A DNA stretch of 9,908 nt, from contig CAIJTL010000504.1 in the NCBI GenBank assembly GCA_903823545.1, positions 1-9,908 on the forward strand, in the 5' to 3' direction. Origin of the DNA: an uncultured Planctomycetaceae bacterium. Its GTDB lineage: Bacteria; Planctomycetota; Planctomycetia; Planctomycetales; Planctomycetaceae. Below the pieces are notes generated by a model. It searched no databases. It had not been told where the DNA came from and was given only the letters and a program-made list of their open reading frames with translations. This document shows positions 6,135 to 9,908 of this stretch, piece after piece; position 1 is the first letter of the stretch, and each line of letters opens with the position of its first letter. A program made the translations under genes and the position numbers.

Positions 6135-6382
6135 TCTCTCAATAGACTTACACCCGACTCCGTGAACACTGACCTGTTGTGATGATTACAACGGTTGCAG
6201 CAGAGTCCGTCTTGGCCAAATTCGCAACTCCTTGTAGAGTCCGCTACTTACAGCAATGTGAGGGCATTGAACACCAACACCCGAAATGCGACGTTGTGGT
6301 AAGGAATCAACACGACGCTGTTTCAGAAATTCAACAACGCAGAAGTCGGAACATTCCGGTTCTGCGGGTCGCGCAAACTCTC
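6135..6382. promoter_or_regulatory. Divergent intergenic region (location inference only)
   Basis: This stretch separates the minus-strand UbiD-family unit from the plus-strand secreted-protein gene, so promoters for both should lie here. I could not identify a convincing -35/-10 pair on either strand. The plus-strand frame of the secreted protein is open back to 6179, but the translated part up to 6382 (CRVRYLQQCEGIEHQHPKCD and similar) does not resemble the rest of the protein and would bury the signal peptide. I treat it as leader. Confidence 0.3.
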
Positions 6383-9300
6383 ATGGACGAGATGACTAGA
6401 CCAAACGTCTTCAAACGATGGACGTCGGAGTTCTTACTCCTGCGACCTATTGTCGTTTGGTTTTTTCTAACGTTGATCCACAGCGCTACCTGCTTGGCCG
6501 AAGATTTCATTGAAGGCTTCGAAACACCAAAGGTGTCTTGGAATCTGCGAGTCGCTGACGGGGAAATTCAACGTGTCGAACACCAACGCGTGACTTCCGG
6601 AACATACCAAGGCAACGGCGCCGAACATTTTTCTTTTTACGTCACGAGTGGCCCAACGACAGTCGTTCTCGACCACAAACTTCCCGTTGCGCGTGCGATC
6701 GATGACGTCAAATTAAAACTGATGGTTCGCTCGAATCGGAACGGTTCGACTCTCGGGTTTCGAGTCGTCTTCCCGAGACAATCTGATCCAAGAACTGATT
6801 CCAGCTCAACTCAACAATTGAAACTATCGCTTCGCGGAGAGACATACACTCAATCTCCAAAGTGGCAAGTGCTGAATGTCGGCGTGACCACAAAAACCTT
6901 GCAGGAACAGAGCCGACTATTGCGGGCAAAGCTCAAACCAGCATCGCTGGATTTACGAGATCCTGTTGTTGATCGAGTGACTCTTGAACTCAAGCTGGAC
7001 GTCGGTCAAACGGAATTGTTTTTGGACGAATTGACCTTTGGGCCGATTGTGTCTCCAACCGCGGTGTCCCCAACCGCGTCTGCTGCCGATTCAACCTCAC
7101 TCGCAGTCAGCGACGAGTCAGTGCCGTGGCCGGTCACCTTTCAGTTAGACCGACTTCTCATCGCTGGCCGACCGTTTTTCCCGCGGATGCTTCCGTATCA
7201 CAATGAGTCAATCGATACGCTCCGCGATTCGGGGTTCAACACCATCTGGATTTCCGACGCGAGCGACATCGAATTGCAGAGATCGTTGAAAGAACGAGGC
7301 CTCTGGTGCGCAGCGGTTCCTCCCCGGCTAAAGTCGTCAAACGGTCAATTGCTCAACGGTGATGAAGCGAGCTTGCCACCGATTCCACGCGATTGGGACA
7401 ACATCCTGATGTGGAATTTAGGAGTTGGGATGCCCGCAGATGCTCGTCGCGATGTTTTGCAGTGGATCAGTCAGGTCCAAAGTGCTGATCGAGTCCGACA
7501 TCGACCAATCATGGCTGACGTGCTTGGCGGCGAGCGGATTTATTCACGTCATATCCAGGTTCTCGGTAGCAGTCGGCATGTGTTGAACTCCGATCAATCC
7601 CTGAAAACTTACCGCGAATCATTGGACCAACATCGCAAACTCGCGCGTCCGGGAAGCTTCATGTTCACATGGCTGCCGACCGAAGCGCTACCTGACGTCG
7701 CACGCCAACGTCAGGCGGCCGGACTGATTCCGATGATCGTCGAACCCGAGCAACTTCGACTGCTCGCATACGCATCGTTGGCGGCGGGATATCGAGGTTT
7801 GGGTTTTTCGCTCAGCGAATCTTTGGAGTCCAAAGCACCCGGTGCGGAAGAACGACGGTTTGCGATATCGCAGTTGAATTTTGAATTGGAGTTGCTGGAG
7901 GATTTTCTCGCGGGCGGCACACTCGTCGAGCAGCGGCCATTCGAGATCAACGCTCCGAGTTCTCACAATGTCGCCTTCCGAAACTCGGCAATCTCGCGAG
8001 CCGATCGTGAGATTCAGCAAGCGGCTCACACTTCAACGCTACGACGTGAAGCTCGTTTGCGGAGCGAGTTAGAAGCGGCGGTTTTTCGCACAAACAACGC
8101 AACATTGTTGTTGCCGATTTGGTACGAACATGATGCCCAGTTTGTTCCCGGAAAGATGGCCGCACCAGGAGCGACGATTGATGTTGCCAGCGTTCCAGAC
8201 ACTGCCCAAGCATGGGAAGTCACGACGACCAGAGTCGTCAATTTGCCGAGCGAACCGATTCCTGGAGGCCGACGAATTCGACTGCCGCAATTTGACATGA
8301 CGGCGGCGATTATCGTCACATCTGACCGTAAGGTTGTCGAGAGCCTCAAACGCAAAATGGAGTCGATGCAGGCTCAAAGTGCACGCGTTCAAATTGATCT
8401 GGCGAAAGCGAAGTTCAATCGTGTTCGCATTGCCGATGACGAGCTAACGAAGTTGGGGGTTGGTCTCACGGATGCACCGCAATTGCTCGCACAGGCTCGA
8501 AGGCTGCTGCAAACAGCAGAAAGCAGTTTCCCAGCAGAAGCGCTCGAACGAGTGCTGGCTCAAGCAAAGGAATCTGGCCAGCGAACGTCAACGAACTCTG
8601 CCAATGTCGTGTTGCTGAAAAAGAACTTCGACGAGGCGGCTCGGCTCAGTCAGGCGAGCATGCAAGCACTCAGAATCCTTCAACGAGCACATTGGGAGAC
8701 TGCGACTCTTCGATTGAATTCGCCAATCGGCAGTCCGCACACGTTGTGCTTTCAAACGTTGCCAGACCACTGGCGGTTGGTCACAAGCCTTGGCAAGTCG
8801 GCAACGCGAGACTCAGTCAACTTGCTGCCCAAGGGTGACTTTGAAGTCCTCGACTTTGCTGCGTTGTCCCGTTTCGGTTGGCAGAAAACCGTGTCTTCCG
8901 ATCTGGTCGGAGTTCGAGCAGACGCCCTCATCTTTGCTGCCCCAGGGCGAGATAGTCGATGTTTGCGAATCTTTGCGGCTCCGGAAACAAACACCGACGT
9001 GCCAAGCATCGTCGACACTCCACCAATCTCAATTGCGACTCCCCCGATTCCTGTTCGTGCCGGACAGATTCTGCACATCAGCGGAAGCGTTCGCATCAGC
9101 TCGCCAATTGTCGGAAGCATTGAAGGACTCACCTTGAGCGATAACTTCACCGGCATGACGGGGGCATGGCGTGAAACACAAAAACGGGAATGGCAGAAAA
9201 TTGAACTGCTGCGAGAAGCCTATCAAGATGGCGAATATTCGCTGAATATCACGCTACACGGTATCGGCGACGTGCAGTTCGACGATCTGAAAGTTATTGC

Positions 9301-9424
9301 TCACGATCAGCCTGATCCAACAACATCACCTTCTAATTCAGACTCACATCCCGATTCCGTGGCAAAGCCCGGTCGCTTTGATTTCTTGCAGCGACTGCCG
9401 AAATTCCCGCAACGCGCGAAGTAG
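6383..9424 (+). CDS. Large secreted multidomain protein (TIM-barrel-like and carbohydrate-binding-like modules), function unknown
   Basis: The predicted product has 1013 residues. Residues 1-39 form a signal peptide: basic start (TRPNVFKRW), hydrophobic core RPIVVWFFLTLIH, and likely cleavage after TCLA, before ED. Residues ~40-222 look like a beta-sandwich (FIEGFE...SW..., ending ELFLDELTFGPI). A Pro/Ser/Thr linker follows (VSPTAVSPTAS). Residues ~250-480 resemble a glycoside-hydrolase-like barrel: RPFFPRMLPYHNESIDTLRD, SGFNTIWISD, ERGLWCAAVPP, DNILMWNLGVGMP, YASLAAGYRGLGFSLS. No obvious pair of catalytic acids stands out. A beta segment (~572-646, LLLPIWYEHDAQFVPG) is followed by ~125 helical residues (Ala/Gln/Leu/Arg-rich, 647-772). 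A C-terminal jelly-roll-like module (~810-972) starts LLPKGDFE and ends GIGDVQFDDLKVI, then a disordered tail rich in P/S/D. I recall similar ~1000-residue proteins of unknown function in planctomycetes. The start at 6383 is chosen to place the signal peptide near the N-terminus; ATG 6392 is equally possible. The gene is monocistronic and divergent from the UbiD-family unit. Confidence 0.85.
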   Translation: MDEMTRPNVFKRWTSEFLLLRPIVVWFFLTLIHSATCLAEDFIEGFETPKVSWNLRVADGEIQRVEHQRVTSGTYQGNGAEHFSFYVTSGPTTVVLDHKLPVARAIDDVKLKLMVRSNRNGSTLGFRVVFPRQSDPRTDSSSTQQLKLSLRGETYTQSPKWQVLNVGVTTKTLQEQSRLLRAKLKPASLDLRDPVVDRVTLELKLDVGQTELFLDELTFGPIVSPTAVSPTASAADSTSLAVSDESVPWPVTFQLDRLLIAGRPFFPRMLPYHNESIDTLRDSGFNTIWISDASDIELQRSLKERGLWCAAVPPRLKSSNGQLLNGDEASLPPIPRDWDNILMWNLGVGMPADARRDVLQWISQVQSADRVRHRPIMADVLGGERIYSRHIQVLGSSRHVLNSDQSLKTYRESLDQHRKLARPGSFMFTWLPTEALPDVARQRQAAGLIPMIVEPEQLRLLAYASLAAGYRGLGFSLSESLESKAPGAEERRFAISQLNFELELLEDFLAGGTLVEQRPFEINAPSSHNVAFRNSAISRADREIQQAAHTSTLRREARLRSELEAAVFRTNNATLLLPIWYEHDAQFVPGKMAAPGATIDVASVPDTAQAWEVTTTRVVNLPSEPIPGGRRIRLPQFDMTAAIIVTSDRKVVESLKRKMESMQAQSARVQIDLAKAKFNRVRIADDELTKLGVGLTDAPQLLAQARRLLQTAESSFPAEALERVLAQAKESGQRTSTNSANVVLLKKNFDEAARLSQASMQALRILQRAHWETATLRLNSPIGSPHTLCFQTLPDHWRLVTSLGKSATRDSVNLLPKGDFEVLDFAALSRFGWQKTVSSDLVGVRADALIFAAPGRDSRCLRIFAAPETNTDVPSIVDTPPISIATPPIPVRAGQILHISGSVRISSPIVGSIEGLTLSDNFTGMTGAWRETQKREWQKIELLREAYQDGEYSLNITLHGIGDVQFDDLKVIAHDQPDPTTSPSNSDSHPDSVAKPGRFDFLQRLPKFPQRAK

Positions 9425-9430
9425 GCGAGA

Positions 9431-9442
9431 CTCTCATGAGAG
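9431..9442. repeat. 12-bp perfect palindrome between convergent genes
   Basis: CTCTCATGAGAG sits six bases after the stop codon of the large secreted protein and 12 bases from the stop of the convergent gene. It may form a small hairpin acting as a bidirectional end, but there is no clean T run on either side, so a terminator role is only suggested. Confidence 0.35.
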
Positions 9443-9454
9443 CGCCAACTTGGT

Positions 9455-9908
9455 CTATTTTCTCTCATCGGCGATCGACTTCAACAGCACTTCAGTAAAC
9501 GTCGGCATGTTGCTCAATTGGTTCGCGATATCGGGATCCGCGAAAACACGGACTCGTTTGACGAAGTCATCAAACTGAGTCCTCGCTAATGCATCGACCA
9601 CAGGGGAAACTCGGTGCAGTGGGCGATAAAGCTTTTCTTTCGGAAAGTAGATCGAGACATTGAATTCGACCTCGCGATGCGGCGGTGGGGCGTCCAACAG
9701 AATCGCGACCGGCGACAAACGGCGTCCGAACACGCTCGACAATGACTCGCACAAGCGCCGGCCGCAGCGAACGAGAAACTCATACGGCTGCCCGGCCAAT
9801 TGCGAGTACACCTCGGGATGCAGCGAGTGCGTGTATTCGACCACTCGCTTAAACAATCGCCGCTTAGGACCGAAGACCCCTTCGGCCAGCATCTCGCAAT
9901 CCGTGCCG
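9455..9908 (-). CDS. Probable HD-domain phosphohydrolase, C-terminal part (runs off window edge)
   Basis: The minus-strand frame is open from the right edge to the TAG at 9457-9455, giving ~150 C-terminal residues (GTDCEMLAEGVFGPKRRLFK onward); the Met at 9892 is internal. Recognisable stretches are KRRLFKRVVEYTH, DAPPPHREVEFNVSIYFP, RPLHRVSPVVDALARTQFDD and FVKRVRVFADPDI. The R-x-L-F-K-R segment followed by a substrate-domain-like C-terminus recalls the post-HD region of dNTP triphosphohydrolase/YwfO/SAMHD1-like HD proteins. The H...HD...D metal-binding motif would be upstream, outside the window, so the assignment rests on the tail alone. An unrelated conserved planctomycete protein is possible. 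The gene converges on the secreted-protein gene with a 30-bp gap. Confidence 0.55.
   Translation of the reverse strand, partial: GTDCEMLAEGVFGPKRRLFKRVVEYTHSLHPEVYSQLAGQPYEFLVRCGRRLCESLSSVFGRRLSPVAILLDAPPPHREVEFNVSIYFPKEKLYRPLHRVSPVVDALARTQFDDFVKRVRVFADPDIANQLSNMPTFTEVLLKSIADERK

Noticed and set aside
6179..6382. Extended N-terminus of the large secreted protein from ATG 6179
   Set aside because: The extra 68 residues lack protein-like character and would place the signal peptide about 85 residues from the N-terminus; an internal Met at 6383 or 6392 fits better.
6480..6505. Lipoprotein signal at SATC in the secreted protein
   Set aside because: The residue before Cys is Thr, not Gly/Ala/Ser as a lipobox requires; standard cleavage after TCLA is more likely.

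Overview
The window looks like chromosomal DNA of a planctomycete. The evidence is a truncated ECF sigma factor followed by the N-terminus of a Ser/Thr kinase of the kind these bacteria pair together, a cysteinyl-tRNA synthetase with a long insert before a degenerate KMSKS loop, a very large secreted multidomain protein of a type I associate with planctomycetes, weak or absent Shine-Dalgarno sequences, and tRNAs without an encoded CCA. All assignments come from reading translations by eye; no database search was run.

Positions 1-1870 are a graveyard of gene fragments. On the minus strand lie the first 106 codons of a kinase gene that runs off the left edge, a cluster of short GC-rich repeats, and the last ~45 codons of an ECF sigma factor (region 4 only). 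The sigma fragment ends abruptly near 650, where the plus strand becomes the C-terminal end of an RTX/hemolysin-type calcium-binding protein with an in-frame stop just before its natural end. Next on the plus strand is an unrecognised gene broken by two frameshifts, then a repeat-rich leader.

Positions 1874-4230 hold housekeeping translation genes: cysS on the plus strand, then two lysine tRNA genes (anticodons UUU and CUU) on the minus strand, each followed by its own strong intrinsic terminator.

Positions 4231-6134 form a minus-strand two-gene unit: a small, probably coiled-coil protein whose stop codon overlaps the start of a UbiD-family protein (TAATG). The UbiD homologue keeps the family fold motifs but appears to have lost the catalytic Glu-Arg-Glu residues and prenyl-FMN/metal ligands. 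Divergent from this unit, 6383-9424 encodes a ~1013-residue secreted protein with a beta-sandwich, a barrel-like middle, a helical segment and a C-terminal carbohydrate-binding-like module. Converging on it from the right edge is the C-terminal part of a probable HD-domain phosphohydrolase.

The most unusual items are the UbiD homologue without its catalytic residues coupled to a small coiled-coil protein, the ECF/RTX breakpoint, and the large secreted protein of unknown function. I saw no defence system, CRISPR array, transposase or phage gene.
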